NCBI RefSeq assembly: GCF_000764305.2
Contig: NW_025934840.1
Coordinates: 186,001-250,000, forward strand
Reading direction: 5' to 3'
Length of the DNA: 64,000 bases
Origin: Hyalella azteca
Lineage: Eukaryota > Arthropoda > Malacostraca > Amphipoda > Hyalellidae
In this document: positions 40,876 to 51,835 of the stretch, in pieces
Numbering within the stretch: position 1 is the stretch's first letter
Layout of the letters: the number at the start of each line of letters is the position of its first letter
Notes under the pieces: model-generated
Database searches by the model: none
The model's input: only the letters and a program-made list of their open reading frames with translations
Told to the model about the DNA's origin: nothing
Translations under genes and position numbers: made by a program

Positions 40876-42532
40876 TGATCGACGCTCATGCAGTGTATTA
40901 TGCACAACTCGCTGCATTATTCTGCATTATTCACCGCAGTTTACATATTCCTTCTTCACAATCATTCAACAAATCTACTCTTCATTCAACTTCTCGGTTT
41001 TCACTCGAAGAAAAATGAAGGCTCGACTAACAAGAAGAGGCTGCGAAGTTTTTTGGTTTAACCGAGGTCTCAATTTTGATTGATCGTGAACGGAACACGA
41101 TTTCGTTTTGAAATCGTGTTCGTTTTCATTGCCGTTTGGAACTCTAGCTTAGAAGCAAAGATGAAAATAAATTTTGATTGAGTCACATAATTTATGGACG
41201 TATCAATATTAATACTGTCGGGCGTATAGTGGCAAATGATGAATGAATGAAATGAAAAATGAATAACTATTGCAATGATCGAACCTCATATACAAATAAC
41301 GCAAAAAACATATAAACAGTGAGTTTTCCGAGTTCACGTTCTTCATTTGGACTTTAGATTCAGCGCCTTTCTTAAAATGCATAAATAAACAAATTACGGA
41401 CAAGTATTTATCTAACAAACAAAAAAGGATACGACGCAAAAAAAACAAAAATAAATAATACACTAATATAAATATTTTTCGCAATCGCCTAACAAAATCA
41501 CCACTGAATCGAAATTATCACCGACCAAATACTTGCACGTGGTTCCGTGGTGGATAAAAAATCGATGAAAAGTATATAGCATGTTTCCACGAGGTCAGGT
41601 AAGAGTGAACTCATAACATAAATCATGAATACCTGAAACAAAACTATTAATCAAAAATTATATTGCTCGGCGTTCCATAAAACTATGACCTTTTTGTACG
41701 TACGCTATCATATTAAAAGATCGTTCGATGGCATGGGATCAAAAATACGGTAAATAAAAATTTCCTTCTCCTTGGCCTCGATACAATTTTTAATCTCATT
41801 TGGAAGAGAATTCAAGTTCCCTCTTCTCTGATCTCGGCCATCGGTAACTAAGGACAGCGGAATGTCTTCCCTTGTTGGCGGTCACTAATTCTCTCGAAAT
41901 AATTCCATTTGTTGAAGAAAGAACAACCTAACTCCAAAAATCGCGCTAACTTTTGCCTAATTGCCCAGCGGTTCCGACCCGGCTCTTCAATTGCCGGGGG
42001 TCGAAAGTTTTTTTGGCAATTATGAAGAATTTAAGAATTGAAACAGAAAAGATCTCAGCAGTTCCCAAACCGCCGGGCTAGTAAGATAAGTAGGACGTTG
42101 AAAGGAGTAGGATAATGAGCGGAGAAATTACACGCTAATATTACATATTTCAAGGTTTCAAACAGAGGTTTGAAATAGTGCATAAAGGCATTTTTTAGTT
42201 AATAGCCTTCACTTAACCTCGTGACTGGAAGCGGGCAAATTAGAAGGGCTTAAAGCTCATGCCAGCTGAACTGACTATACCAAGTCGTCTCTTTGACAAG
42301 CGCGAGCGTATGAAGTCTTAACTAATGAGGCTAGGCTACATAAGTTAAGACTAAAATTATGTGTGTGTAGATTTTTAGGTTGCCTAGTTTGACTAATACT
42401 CGATAATATTCACGGAGAATAAAAATCGCGTAATGATTATTATAAGTAGTTCGCAGTGTCCAGTTCGTGCAAGGTAACGCAATATACGACAGACACGACA
42501 TATGTGGGACCGGTGTGCGCAGGAAGTAACGT
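40876..42532. other. No recognisable feature
   Basis: Unique sequence with several short chance frames. A GC-richer patch at 41955-42005. No exon, RNA gene or repeat that I can support. Confidence 0.5.
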
Positions 42533-42686
42533 AAAAAAATATAACTCAGTACTCACTGCAGTGAGTGACAGAGAGCGCATTTTCTCGTCGACGAAAACTT
42601 AAAGTCACGGACGGGCAGACAGACGGACGGACGGACATGACGAGCACAATAGCGCCTTTTTTCCATAAATGAGACAATGCGCTAAA
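42533..42686 (+). mobile_element. Family G element
   Basis: Complete copy with the intact palindrome CTCACTGCAGTGAG and a short GGAC tract (42608-42638). Confidence 0.93.
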
Positions 42687-43836
42687 GAAAACCATCGTGA
42701 GGCGCATCAGAGCAGAGCTCCATAAACATAGCACGAAGGGCAGGCTTAAATTTTTTTCCAATGGCTAAAATGTCCACCGCATTGACATTCAGTTTTCAGT
42801 ACTTCATTGAGTCTAACACATAATAAATAAAGGTATGATTATTAGGCTGGAGACTTTGGAGAAAAAATTGATTGCAACTGCTGAATAAATTGAGACTAAA
42901 GACGAGTTTCTGTTTGAATTTAACGAGTGGATTGTAGGACGGATTTTCATTACTTCTACTAGGCCATTTGTGAAGACCTACGTTAGTTCTGCTCTCACAC
43001 ACATTTCTTCTTAATGATTTAGTAAATTTGCTAACAGTGAATGAACATTTTCAGGCTCAATTAGAGTTGCAATTAGAATTTCAATTTCGCAGATGGAGGC
43101 ATTTCTTTTTTCATAATTAGTAACCAGCTGTCATAAGTACCACGCTAGTAAAAAGAAGCTAAATGGCTGCCATAAATGAAGAGACTAATCAGATATTTCG
43201 GTGCCACTATTCAGAGAAAAACCTGTGGTAAGAAACAACTAATTTATTGCAAGATTCAAATAAAACATTTTGGCAACTCAAGCCACTTGAACCAAATTAT
43301 TAACTTTTTTTCTAGTCTATCACAATGTACAACAATCATTAATGTCCACGGCTGAGCTTTACAGGATTGTTGTAATGATTAATGGAACTACCATGACTTG
43401 TCCTCTCCCCCCTTGAAATGACCTCCCCTCTAGCTCCCTCCCCTCTGGAAACGTGGTCGGTCTTTGATTGAACCTCAAAAGTTTCCAGCAACGGAAGAAG
43501 AAGTAAACAAGGACTTTAATCCTAGGCAGACTTTCTTCTGACAAGTTTAACTTAAATGCTCACTTCCATGTGACAGCTTTATTCTGTAGACTTCACTAAT
43601 ACTGAGGGGGGCCTGCTTTTATTGCTCTAATAGCAGTACAGCTTCTCAAAACTTGGACATATCCAACTATGTTCTGGCACTCACAAAACTTGCCCTGGCG
43701 TTCATACTAAATTACCTCTGACGTCTCTGGAGGGAATGCTGCAACAAATTTTTCATGCCCTCAGTCTAGAAATAACTTACCTTCTAAGAGCACAAAACTT
43801 CTGAGGTTTTGGCGATAATTCTAGAGTGGAGAGCGA
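42687..43836. other. No recognisable feature
   Basis: Unique sequence. A purine/pyrimidine-biased patch at 43395-43450 (CCCTCC-rich). Nothing else seen. Confidence 0.5.
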
Positions 43837-44001
43837 CCCTAACAAAATTTAGAGTCGCCCCAGCTTCTGGTACTCCAAATCAGAAGCTGCCGCGTCTGTA
43901 AATTTTCACTGGGAAGAACTCCTACCCTAACAAAATTTAGAGTCGCCCCAGCTTCTGGTACTCCAAATCAGAAGCTGCCGCGTCTGTAAATTTTCACTGG
44001 G
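43837..44001 (+). mobile_element. Family C tandem dimer
   Basis: Copies 43837-43913 and 43925-44001 with the standard 11-bp linker. Both share GGTACTCC in the loop instead of GGTAATCC, so they duplicated together. Confidence 0.95.
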
Positions 44002-44012
44002 AATGAGCTCTA

Positions 44013-44237
44013 ATGTTAATGGTGATGCGAAGCTTCTCTTATGAAGATCTGTCTCAGAAGTTGGCGGCTGCACTAACAAGTCTAATCGCTGAGCTGCTTC
44101 CTCACAAAACCTCCTATAGGAAACGTAAGGCAAAAGTAGCGAGAGTTTTTAGATCTCGAGCTTACTTTGCAAGTCTTATCCTGATGGAGGATGGGGCTGG
44201 TGGGAAGCCTCAATGTTACCCCCGTCGCTCAACTTAG
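44013..44237 (+). CDS. Possible small protein or exon, unknown
   Basis: 74 codons from ATG to TAG with mixed, protein-like content: SYEDLSQKLAAALTSLIAEL is an amphipathic helix pattern, followed by a basic stretch (KTSYRKRKAKVARVFRSRAY) and an acidic/Gly part (MEDGAGGK). No family recognised. A minus frame over the first half (up to 44133) is also open and runs into the family C dimer. No promoter or splice evidence. Confidence 0.22.
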   Translation: MLMVMRSFSYEDLSQKLAAALTSLIAELLPHKTSYRKRKAKVARVFRSRAYFASLILMEDGAGGKPQCYPRRST

Positions 44238-44871
44238 TCGTCTAATTGGTCTTCGGTAAAAGCAAACCCGCAGAAAGCCATTTAAATTTAAGTCTAAGAA
44301 TAATTTCGTATTGTTTATACGCGATGCACACGACATCTTGAAGCGTCAACGTACTGGTAGAATGTATTCACATGCTTGACTGGGTCATACAAATGGGCAT
44401 ATACTTAATTAATTCAATGCCTTCTTTCATATTTTGTTATGTTTTATCTTCTTTTTTTTTTGCTCGTAAAAATGTATTGTATTTCTAGTTTTGCAACGAA
44501 ATTTCAACATGAGTTTGTTTACCCCCGAGAAAGTTACACACAATCGAGACAAATGATTTGATTCGGTGGATTACATTTAAGTTGGACTTCTTTGCTTTCA
44601 ACGAGTGACAACAATCCAAACTTGAGAACAACAAGACCAACACAGTTTAGTCTCGAGGAATTCAGTTTCTGCAGTTAGGTAGCCATTGAGCAGAAGTAGA
44701 ATAATTCTTTTAGAGCCAACCGCTTGGCTGCGCCCGCAACACAATCAGCCTCGGCAGCCATAATCCTCAAAGTTTGGCTTAACTTGGTGTCCGCAGACCT
44801 CTGAAATTCCAGCCAATTGCGGACCAGTAAATCTATGCTCTACACTGCGCTTCGTTCCTTATTTTTTACAG
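44238..44871. other. Unique sequence before an exon candidate
   Basis: No repeat. Ends in the polypyrimidine tract CTTCGTTCCTTATTTTTTAC AG. Confidence 0.45.
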
Positions 44872-44991
44872 TACAAATGGCAGTAATTATTGATAAATTA
44901 AGTCTCAATTCCTCCGGAGGATGTCCAACAGCCGCAAATGGTCACTTCACGAGGTTACAAATGAATTTTTTTCAGGCTTGCCGAACCGATT
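44872..44991 (+). CDS. Candidate internal exon, 120 nt, phase 1-1
   Basis: Acceptor TTCCTTATTTTTTACAG ends at 44871; donor GTAAGTGG starts at 44992. The frame between is fully open: 2 nt, 39 codons, 1 nt, so the exon could be skipped or shuffled without a frameshift. The peptide runs QMAVIIDKLSLNSSGGCP and on through GHFTRLQMNFFQACRTD, with two Cys and one NSS glycosylation-type motif. Phase 1-1 exons with Cys are common in extracellular modules. No family recognised. A family M element starts 15 bp after the donor. Strong signals at both ends make this my best splice-site-defined candidate. Confidence 0.38.
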
Positions 44992-45006
44992 GTAAGTGGC
45001 GCTCTG

Positions 45007-45417
45007 GGGCCATACTTTCAAAACTCGCTAATTGAAGGTAAGTAATTACGCTCTATTTTCTTGTCTATGATTGGTGGATTTTGCTTGAAAGGCCGTTAAT
45101 GATTGGCTGATGAACTTACGATCTTTTAACTTAACTTTTTTGAAAGTATAGGCCCTGGGGCCGTACTTTTAAAAGTCGCCAAGTGAACGTAAGTACTTAC
45201 GCTCTGTTTTCTTATCTATGATTGGTGGATTTTGCTTGAAAAGCCGTCAATGATTGGCTGATGAGCTTACTAATCTCTTAACTTTTTTTGAAAGTATATA
45301 GTGAACGTAAGTACTTACGCTCTATTTTCTTGTCTATAATTGGTGGATTTTGCTTGAAAGGCCGTCAATGATTGGCTGATGAACTTACGATCTCTTAACT
45401 TTTTGTAAGTATAGGCC
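45007..45417 (+). mobile_element. Family M cluster: one single copy and one fused dimer
   Basis: First copy 45007-45154 is complete. A second starts at 45158 and at 45296-45305 runs as AAAGTATAGTGAACGTAAG into a third copy lacking its own left end, finishing at 45417. The fusion joint is the complement of the joint in the minus-strand arrays. Confidence 0.93.
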
Positions 45418-46256
45418 AGCTGGTCATCAGGCTTGTGGTAAGGCGCTGAAGCAAACGATCTGTATCAGCTGCGCGTATATTGAGGGAACGATGAGCCTCG
45501 CTGAAAAAATACTCTTAGAATATGTACAGGCAAACTTTATATTATTCAGAAATATAAAAGATGTAAACTTTTTGTTTTTTATTTAAGTTCACCAACCGAG
45601 ATAGTTTACTTAAACAGAGATAAATGTTGGGAAAGTATCAAACAATTAGAATCGGATATTTAAATTTTCCTCTACTTTATTAAATTTAATGAATTATGCG
45701 TGCAAAATGTTGAGTTTTCGTCATAACCAGAGTCGCCACTAGGTTTTAAGGGCAGAGGAGGCTAAGCCTTCAAACATTTATGATCACATTCAAATTTATA
45801 ATGACCGGTGTATATGGTATGGCTATTCATTTACACTTATATTTAAATCCTATTATATTGAATTTGATTGATTTTTACCGAAAAAATAACCATAATTTGA
45901 ATAAACAAATGGGAAATTATTTAGCGGACTTCATAACATTTTAGAAGGGCTGAAGCTCCAATAACAGGCCCGCTCAATTAATGACGCCATTGGTTAGAAC
46001 ATTAAACGCCTCATGACAGGTCACGCGTTGGAATTGTTTAGCGCGACAAATTTTCAATAAAAACATACTGCAATAAGCCGGCCAAGATTTATAACAAAAT
46101 AAGGTAAAAAAATATTATTCATGTCAGCGAAGTCTGCATCCAGGTAATGCATCGAAGCCTGAAGTGCGCGCTAATGAACGTTGAAGCAGCAGGGATATCT
46201 CATTAATTGTTGTGGTGGGTGTAGAAACGATGAAACCAGCTTATATTTATTACCTA
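45418..46256. other. No recognisable feature
   Basis: AT-rich unique sequence. Nothing seen. Confidence 0.5.
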
Positions 46257-46398
46257 GAATTGAAAAGCAAAGTAAACAACCAAAATTTTCACCATTTCTT
46301 AAGAATGAAAACGTTTCGGACGATAGAGCTGGGCTCCGAAACGATTTCATTCACAAGAAATGGTGAATATTTTGGCTGTTTTCTTTGCTTTTAAATTC
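46257..46398. mobile_element. Family F foldback, decayed copy
   Basis: Arms 46257-46320 and 46334-46398 are inverted, with ACCATTTCTT and CGTTTCGGA in each. Beyond the right arm GATAAACTTGCGATTTAAGC matches sequence just left of 39755. The CTGATGA part of the core is lost; GAGCTGGGCTCCGAAACG remains. Confidence 0.8.
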
Positions 46399-46586
46399 TT
46401 GATAAACTTGCGATTTAAGCAATCTAGTAATTCTAATATTTATTACCATATTTTGCTGAAAACACAAGTTTTACTTCCTATGCAAGTAAACACAATTTAC
46501 TCAGCTGCTTTCGTAGTTCAACTCACAAGATACAGCAGTGAAAAATTCCATAAATTCCGTCAACGAAGCAGCCGAAAATTCGGTTA

Positions 46587-46718
46587 ATGCATCTGTGGTG
46601 CACCTATTATATGCATCTATGAAGCACCTCTAAAAGTGCAGCTGTTCACCTCCAAACATGTAGCTGCGGTGCACCTCTAAACATGTAGCTGCGGTGCACC
46701 TCTAAACATGTAGCTGCA
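46587..46718. repeat. ~25-bp minisatellite, ~4 units
   Basis: TGCGGTGCACCTCTAAACAT GTAGC is perfect in the last three units and degenerate before. Confidence 0.88.
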
Positions 46719-46857
46719 TGGATTACCAGAAGCTGGGGCGACTCTAAATTTTGTTAGGGTAGGAGTTCTTAAGAGTTCTTCCTAGTGAAAATTTACAGTC
46801 GCGGCAGCTTCTGATTCGGATAACCAGAAGCTGGGGCGACTCTAAATTTTGTTAGGG
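46719..46857 (-). mobile_element. Family C: fragment plus full copy
   Basis: Half copy 46719-46759, an extended linker (TAGGAGTTCTT plus AAGAGTTCTT), then a full copy 46780-46857. Confidence 0.92.
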
Positions 46858-46901
46858 CTGCAGCAGCAAAAGGCTTCTCCTGAGCATCAGCTGCAGCCGT
46901 T

Positions 46902-47388
46902 GTGCACCTCGCAAGAAGACTGCAGCTGTGCAGCATCCAGCGCAGAATTCAATTACACGGCACAAAAACCAACAACTGGATTATAGACTGGATCGTTTGG
47001 TGGAACGCCGCCGCAAAATCCGCCCAAACAACGCCCAAAATGACAGACCAAAGCCGCGTGGGACGTGCCAGACCCAACAACAAAAATATACAAACATCTG
47101 AGTTGGGAATTCTTTCAGCAACTCCGAGGCAGAATAAAGCAAGTAAATCTTACTGGCAGAAAAAAATTAAAATTCTTTCTTCATACCTGGAGAGAACGGT
47201 TACGTCTAAGTCTGACGGTCACTGAAGAAACTGTAGTGCAGTGTTTTAGGAAAAAATTACGACTAAGACTCGGTGAAAGCAGTTTTTCAACCTTGGAATT
47301 AGATAAAAAGCTACATAATGAAGAAGAGATATTCAAACTGTTTATCTCTATCATCTCTATGAGAAACGAAAGCAAAATTGTTGTATAA
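46902..47388 (+). other. Two overlapping coding-like frames, unknown
   Basis: Frames 46902-47225 and 47065-47388 overlap in different phases. The second (TTKIYKHLSWEFFQQLRGRI..., then a Lys/Arg-rich middle and ELDKKLHNEEEIFKLF) is the more protein-like. Together they could be one frame with a shift, for example a decayed element ORF. No motif recognised. Confidence 0.2.
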
Positions 47389-47733
47389 CGAAAAATCAAG
47401 TTGAAGTACTAAATTGAATTAGATCCCTAATATTCCAATGATATATTGCCGTGAAATTTTGTTTATTCATTTTTGCGCTCCAAGAAAGCGGTAGATTCTC
47501 AAGCTTCGCTCAATATTACTGTCTGTAAAGTTGAAGCATAAAATCTCGGACGTCTGTTCAATGTTTTAAGGGAAAAGATTGTTTAATTTTGCCGGTGACT
47601 TCCAGCGAAGAAGAAGTCGTGTTGGTTCAGCGCTCGAGCTTCGTGGCGGCTCACACAGATTCTCTAGCTTACCCTCTTAAAAATTGTGGCCGGTCTAATG
47701 TTGGCCATACATATTCCCACGATTAATCGCCAA
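47389..47733. other. No recognisable feature
   Basis: Unique sequence. Nothing seen. Confidence 0.45.
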
Positions 47734-47879
47734 GGGCCATACTTTCAAAATTCGCTAAGTGAACGTAAAAACTTACGCGCTATTTTCTTGTCTATGATTG
47801 GTGGATTTTGCTTGAAAGGCCGTCAATGATTGGCTGATGAACTTACAATCTCTTGACTTTTTTTTTAAAGTATGGGCCC
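47734..47879 (+). mobile_element. Family M MITE, single copy
   Basis: Complete ~146-bp copy from GGGCCATACTTTCAAAA to AAAGTATGGGCC. The internal palindrome is altered (CGTAAAAACTTACG). Confidence 0.93.
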
Positions 47880-48298
47880 TGGAATTTTTTAGTTTTGTGA
47901 GTAGCGACATGCCATTATTCTGTCGCCGTGGCGCTCAGTACGTAGGAGTGCTTGTGCTAGCCAGTCAGTTTCTGAGGTCAACATTTGCTTCTCGTTAACC
48001 GAGCTGCCTGAGAGAGTTACTCCTGAGCTCCCTAACTAGCAGCCACGTTGTCTGTTAAAGGATGTACAGAGTTGTACATATTTGTCCCACATATTTAATC
48101 ACTAGAAAAACATTGCTATGAAATCTAATGGGAGAGGTAAGTTTTCATCTCTACGTCATGCCCCACCGGCATCAGGCGAGTTCGAGAAAATAAAACACGA
48201 CGTTAATACATAACATATGTTCATATAAATTAACAAGGTAAAAACTAAATTGATATAAAGTAATATAGTATTTCCCAGTTTTAATATATAATATATAT
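47880..48298. other. No recognisable feature
   Basis: Unique sequence, ending in AT-rich ATATATATAA. Nothing seen. Confidence 0.5.
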
Positions 48299-48455
48299 AA
48301 AAATATAACTCAGTGCTCACTGCAGTGAGTGACAGAGCGCGCATTTTCTCGTCGACGAAAACATGAATTCTAGGATAGACGGACGGACAGACGGACGGAC
48401 GGACATGACGAGCACAATAGGGTATTTTTCCATAAATTCGAAAATGCGCTAAAAA
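48299..48455 (+). mobile_element. Family G element
   Basis: Complete copy; GTGAAGTCACGG is altered to ATGAATTCTAGGATAG. Short GGAC tract (48377-48404). Confidence 0.92.
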
Positions 48456-48599
48456 CATAAATTGAAAAAAACAGCATTGAGCCAGCGCTGAATTCGATCT
48501 CGTGCTCTGGTGTTCTTTAGAGAGCAGCAGAGCCATGCACTGCAGAGACTGCCAGACAAAACAAAGCAAACTCTCGTACAGGGTTCTCCTGCGTAATGA

Positions 48600-48711
48600 T
48601 TCCACACTCGAGACTTTGTTCTCTTCCTACACCGCGACCTGAATGAAGCGGAAGACATTTTATCTTTGTTCCTATTAGAATACGGGGCTGGAATAGAATG
48701 TTTGAACAACG
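48600..48711 (+). CDS. Candidate exon with ankyrin-like sequence
   Basis: The frame is open for 37 codons and ends at a perfect donor (G, then GTGAGTAAAC from 48712), phase 1. Its last part, EAEDILSLFLLEYGAGIECL NN, matches the second helix and loop of an ankyrin repeat (family pattern: E-V-LLL-GA-I---N). An acceptor (CTCTCGTACAG, ending 48581) is followed by another open frame, LLRNDSTLETLFSSYT, which would need a one-base shift near 48640-48650 to join. The exon may therefore be broken, or the sequence may have an error. Ankyrin repeats bind partner proteins; nothing more specific can be said. Confidence 0.3.
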
Positions 48712-49299
48712 GTGAGTAAACGTGTACTGGGCATTGAAATTTCAGAATATTTTTTTCAGCTGTTTTACGAAACGTTAATAGGAATATTTAGTTTGGTATA
48801 CAGACCACTACTAAGTCATTAATAATTAATATCTTTCAAGTGTTTTAGCGCGATGTTACTTCACTTACCTCCGCACACAATTTTTCTCTGATCACTTTCC
48901 CGAAGACATTCGACACAGCTTCATCGCGTTAATAATTTGAAGTCATTTTGAAAGAGAGCTTAAAATCCCCACCAGATGTTATTTGACGAATGAAGAATCG
49001 AGGATTAGTCGATGTATATCAGAATCTAATCATAACAAATGTTTAGACATTAGCTCTTATTCAATCAATGGCCTGATCACACATTCAATCGTACACTGCG
49101 AGTGACTTTAGACCGGACAGTAGGAGCGATGTACGTAGCTTGATTGCTTTCAAGGGATACTTTGTAAACTGTTTTCATGAAAGGGAATTTCCTTCAAATA
49201 TTTTGCGAATGAACCCGAGTTCGACGCAAACAATCAATCATTAAAATCTTTGTGCTTTACTACAAACATTATAATATGCATGCGGTCTTCAGTTAATGA
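48712..49299. other. No recognisable feature
   Basis: AT-rich unique sequence. Nothing seen. Confidence 0.5.
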
Positions 49300-49990
49300 C
49301 GAGGCAGCAGCAGCATTAGGTCAGCAGCAGCACGGTGCAGGGCGCGGGATCGTGTCGGGAGCAGCTGGACTGTATCTGGACAGCTGGGCCTATACTTTCA
49401 AAAAAAGTTAAGAGATCGTAAGTTCATCAGCCAATCATTGACGGCCTTTCAAACAAAATCCACCAATCATAGACAAGAAAATAGAGCGTAAGTACTTACG
49501 TTCACTTAGCGAGTTTTGAAAGTATGGCCCCTGACCGTATCTGGGCAGCGGGACCGTATCTGGGCAGCGGGACCGTGTTAGGGCAGCGGGACCGTATCTG
49601 GGCAGCGGGACCGTATCTGGGCAGCGGAACCGTATCTGGGCAGCTGGACCGTATCTGGGCAGCGGAACCGTATCTGGGCAGAGGGACCGTATCTGGGCAG
49701 CGGGACCGTATCTGGGCAGCGGAACCGTATCTGGGCAGCGGGACTGTGTCGCGAGCAGCGAAATATTGCCGAGGGTAGCGAGACCGTGTCGCGGACAGCG
49801 GGACCGTGTTAGGGGGCAGCAGAATCGTGTCGGGGGCAACGAGATCGTGTCGAAGGAGGCAGCAGGACCGCATGTGGGCAGCGGGTCCGTTTCAAGGGCA
49901 GCGGGATCGTGCCGGGGCAACAATACCGTGTCGGGATTAGCGGGATCGTGTTGGGGCAGCGGGATCTTGTTAGCGATAGCATGATCGTGC
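49300..49990. repeat. 19-bp minisatellite split by a family M element
   Basis: Unit GGACCGTATCTGGGCAGCG, regular at about 49533-49745, degenerate after, with a degenerate part also left of the insertion (49300-49385). Long frames on both strands are artefacts. Confidence 0.93.
49386..49530 (-). mobile_element. Family M MITE inside the minisatellite
   Basis: Complete single copy from GGGCCTATACTTTC to GAAAGTATGGCCC, with minisatellite-type sequence on both sides. Confidence 0.93.
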
Positions 49991-50630
49991 CCCAGACAAA
50001 GGGGCAAATATGTAAGAGTTTTAACTCATTGATTGGATATTGCATTATAATTACTTTAGAATCTAATAAAGCATCGAGGTTTTTCATCAAATAGAAAATA
50101 ACTACACTCCGTGAACTTAATCTGGTAATGCATCAGAATTAGTGGAAACAAGCTTGCTGGTTGTTTGATTACACGCTGATATTTTATCTGATATTGGCTT
50201 GCGGGCGATTAGTTATTGAGGTCTGTTAGAAGGGTAGGTAGATCGAGAATAACAATAGATTAGTTGCACATGTGCTATTTTATTGGTAATTTTGATTGAT
50301 TAATTTCTGTTTGTGAGGGTTTATAGGTTTCAGTCAATCATCTTAATTAATGTGCATGGAGTTCGCAACCTCGTGAATTTATAACGATACGTTTGTTATT
50401 GTAACCGCAGTAAGAGATAAAGTAATACAGATTTCTGGATGCCAGCAAGTTTTTCCGGCTATCATGTAATAAACTCAATATAAATCAATAATAATATTCA
50501 ATAATATCATTCAATAATAATAGTCAATATTATCATACATGGGCATGAATAAAAACTTTCTATCATCAACTTTCAGCGTCGATACTATCACTACCCCGAG
50601 CATCTCATTCAGCCACGAGGTTGCTGCTCT
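49991..50630. other. No recognisable feature
   Basis: AT-rich unique sequence; a short ATAATATTCAATAAT patch near 50490-50530. Nothing else seen. Confidence 0.5.
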
Positions 50631-51232
50631 GGGCCTATACTTAAAAAAAGGTTAAGAGATCGTAAGTTCATCAGCCAATCATTGCCTGCCTTTCAAGCAA
50701 AATCCACCAATCATAGACAAGAAATTAGAGCATAAGTACTTACGTTCACTATACTTTAAAAAAAAGTTAAGAGGTCGTAAGTTCATCAGCCAATCATTGA
50801 CGGCCTTTCGAGCAAAATCCACCAATCATAGACAAGAAATTGGAGCGGAAGTACTTACGTTCACTATACTTTAAAAAAAAAGTTAAGATATCGTAAGTTT
50901 ATCAGCCAATCATTGACGGCCTTTCAAGCAAAATCCACCAATCATAGACAAGAAACTAGAGCGTAAGTACTTATGTTCACTATACTTTCAAAAAAGTTAA
51001 GAGATCGTAAGTTCATCAGCCAATCATTGACGGCCTTTCAAGCAAAATCCACCAATCATAGACTAGAAAATAGATCGTAAGTACTTACGTTCACTATACT
51101 TTCAAAAAAGTTAAGAGATCGTAAGTTCATCAGCCAATCATTGACGGCCTTTCAAGCAAAATCCACCTATCATAGACAAGAAAATAGAGCGTAAGTACTT
51201 ACGTTCACTTAGCGAATTTTGAAAGTATGGCC
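50631..51232 (-). mobile_element. Family M array, five units
   Basis: Five head-to-tail units starting near 50635, 50750, 50868, 50984 and 51097 (~115 bp each). Only the first has the left GGGCC end and only the last has the right GCGAATTTTGAAAGTATGGCC end. All four internal joints read ACGTTCACTATACTTT and on. Confidence 0.95.
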
Positions 51233-51272
51233 TTTCTCTCAGTCTCCTGAATGGCGACATGATATTTGTAAC

Positions 51273-51402
51273 CATAATTCCTCCTCGAAGTGAACTTCGT
51301 CCCCAATGATCCTCATCGTCAACATCCCCTCCGACTTCATCTCCTTCCCCAGCTGCATGGGGAGCCTCGTGTTTGCGGCGCTGATTAGGAGATCCTCACA
51401 GA
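51273..51402 (-). CDS. Candidate exon with coding-like codon use
   Basis: Minus strand: a long pyrimidine tract ending CTTGCTCCCCAAAG, then 2 nt, 42 open codons and 2 nt to a weak donor (GTTACA). The peptide starts CEDLLISAANTRLPMQLGKE and includes LTMRIIGDEVHFEEELW. Third positions are mostly G or C (about 33 of 39 by eye), against an AT-rich background. If no splice occurs there, the frame runs to TGA at 51239-51241, just outside the M array. The plus strand has a shorter open frame. I do not recognise the protein. The array next to it may have displaced the next part. Confidence 0.38.
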
Positions 51403-51580
51403 CTTTGGGGAGCAAGGGTTAAGGGGAAGAATGAGGAAGAGGGGAAGGGTTTAGGGGTGAAGCATGTCAAATTGAATCTGAATTTCTACATGATTCTTTT
51501 TCCTCTAGCTACCCTGATAACGATAGCAAAATAAGAAAGTAGCAGTAAACTTTTTTGGCAGCGAAGACTTGTTCAAATAA

Positions 51581-51784
51581 AGAAGAATATCGGCGAAGGG
51601 AGCGCAAGAGATTGCAGCGGAAAAAATGGGAATCTTTCTACCGGTTGAACCATCAAGAAAACCGCATGGGAAAGAAGACACGATCGGATGTTCGTTAGGG
51701 AGAAAAAATGTCCTCGTTGATAACGCAGAAGCAGGAATAAATATCGTAGAACAATTTTCAATTAATACATTTCTACATAAGTAA
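51581..51784 (+). CDS. Possible coding frame, 67 codons, no start
   Basis: Open from just after a TAA to TAA at 51782, with protein-like content: ISAKGAQEIAAEKMGIFLPV, KEDTIGCSLGRKNVLVDNAE. A minus frame across the same bases is also open (to 51505), so coding potential is ambiguous. No splice site of note. It could be part of the same lost gene as the 51273-51402 candidate only if the strands differ, which argues against a link. Confidence 0.18.
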   Translation, partial: RRISAKGAQEIAAEKMGIFLPVEPSRKPHGKEDTIGCSLGRKNVLVDNAEAGINIVEQFSINTFLHK

Positions 51785-51835
51785 GGTGAATGACGACAGC
51801 GGCGGAGTGGATGACAGCATCCGCTCATACGCTTC

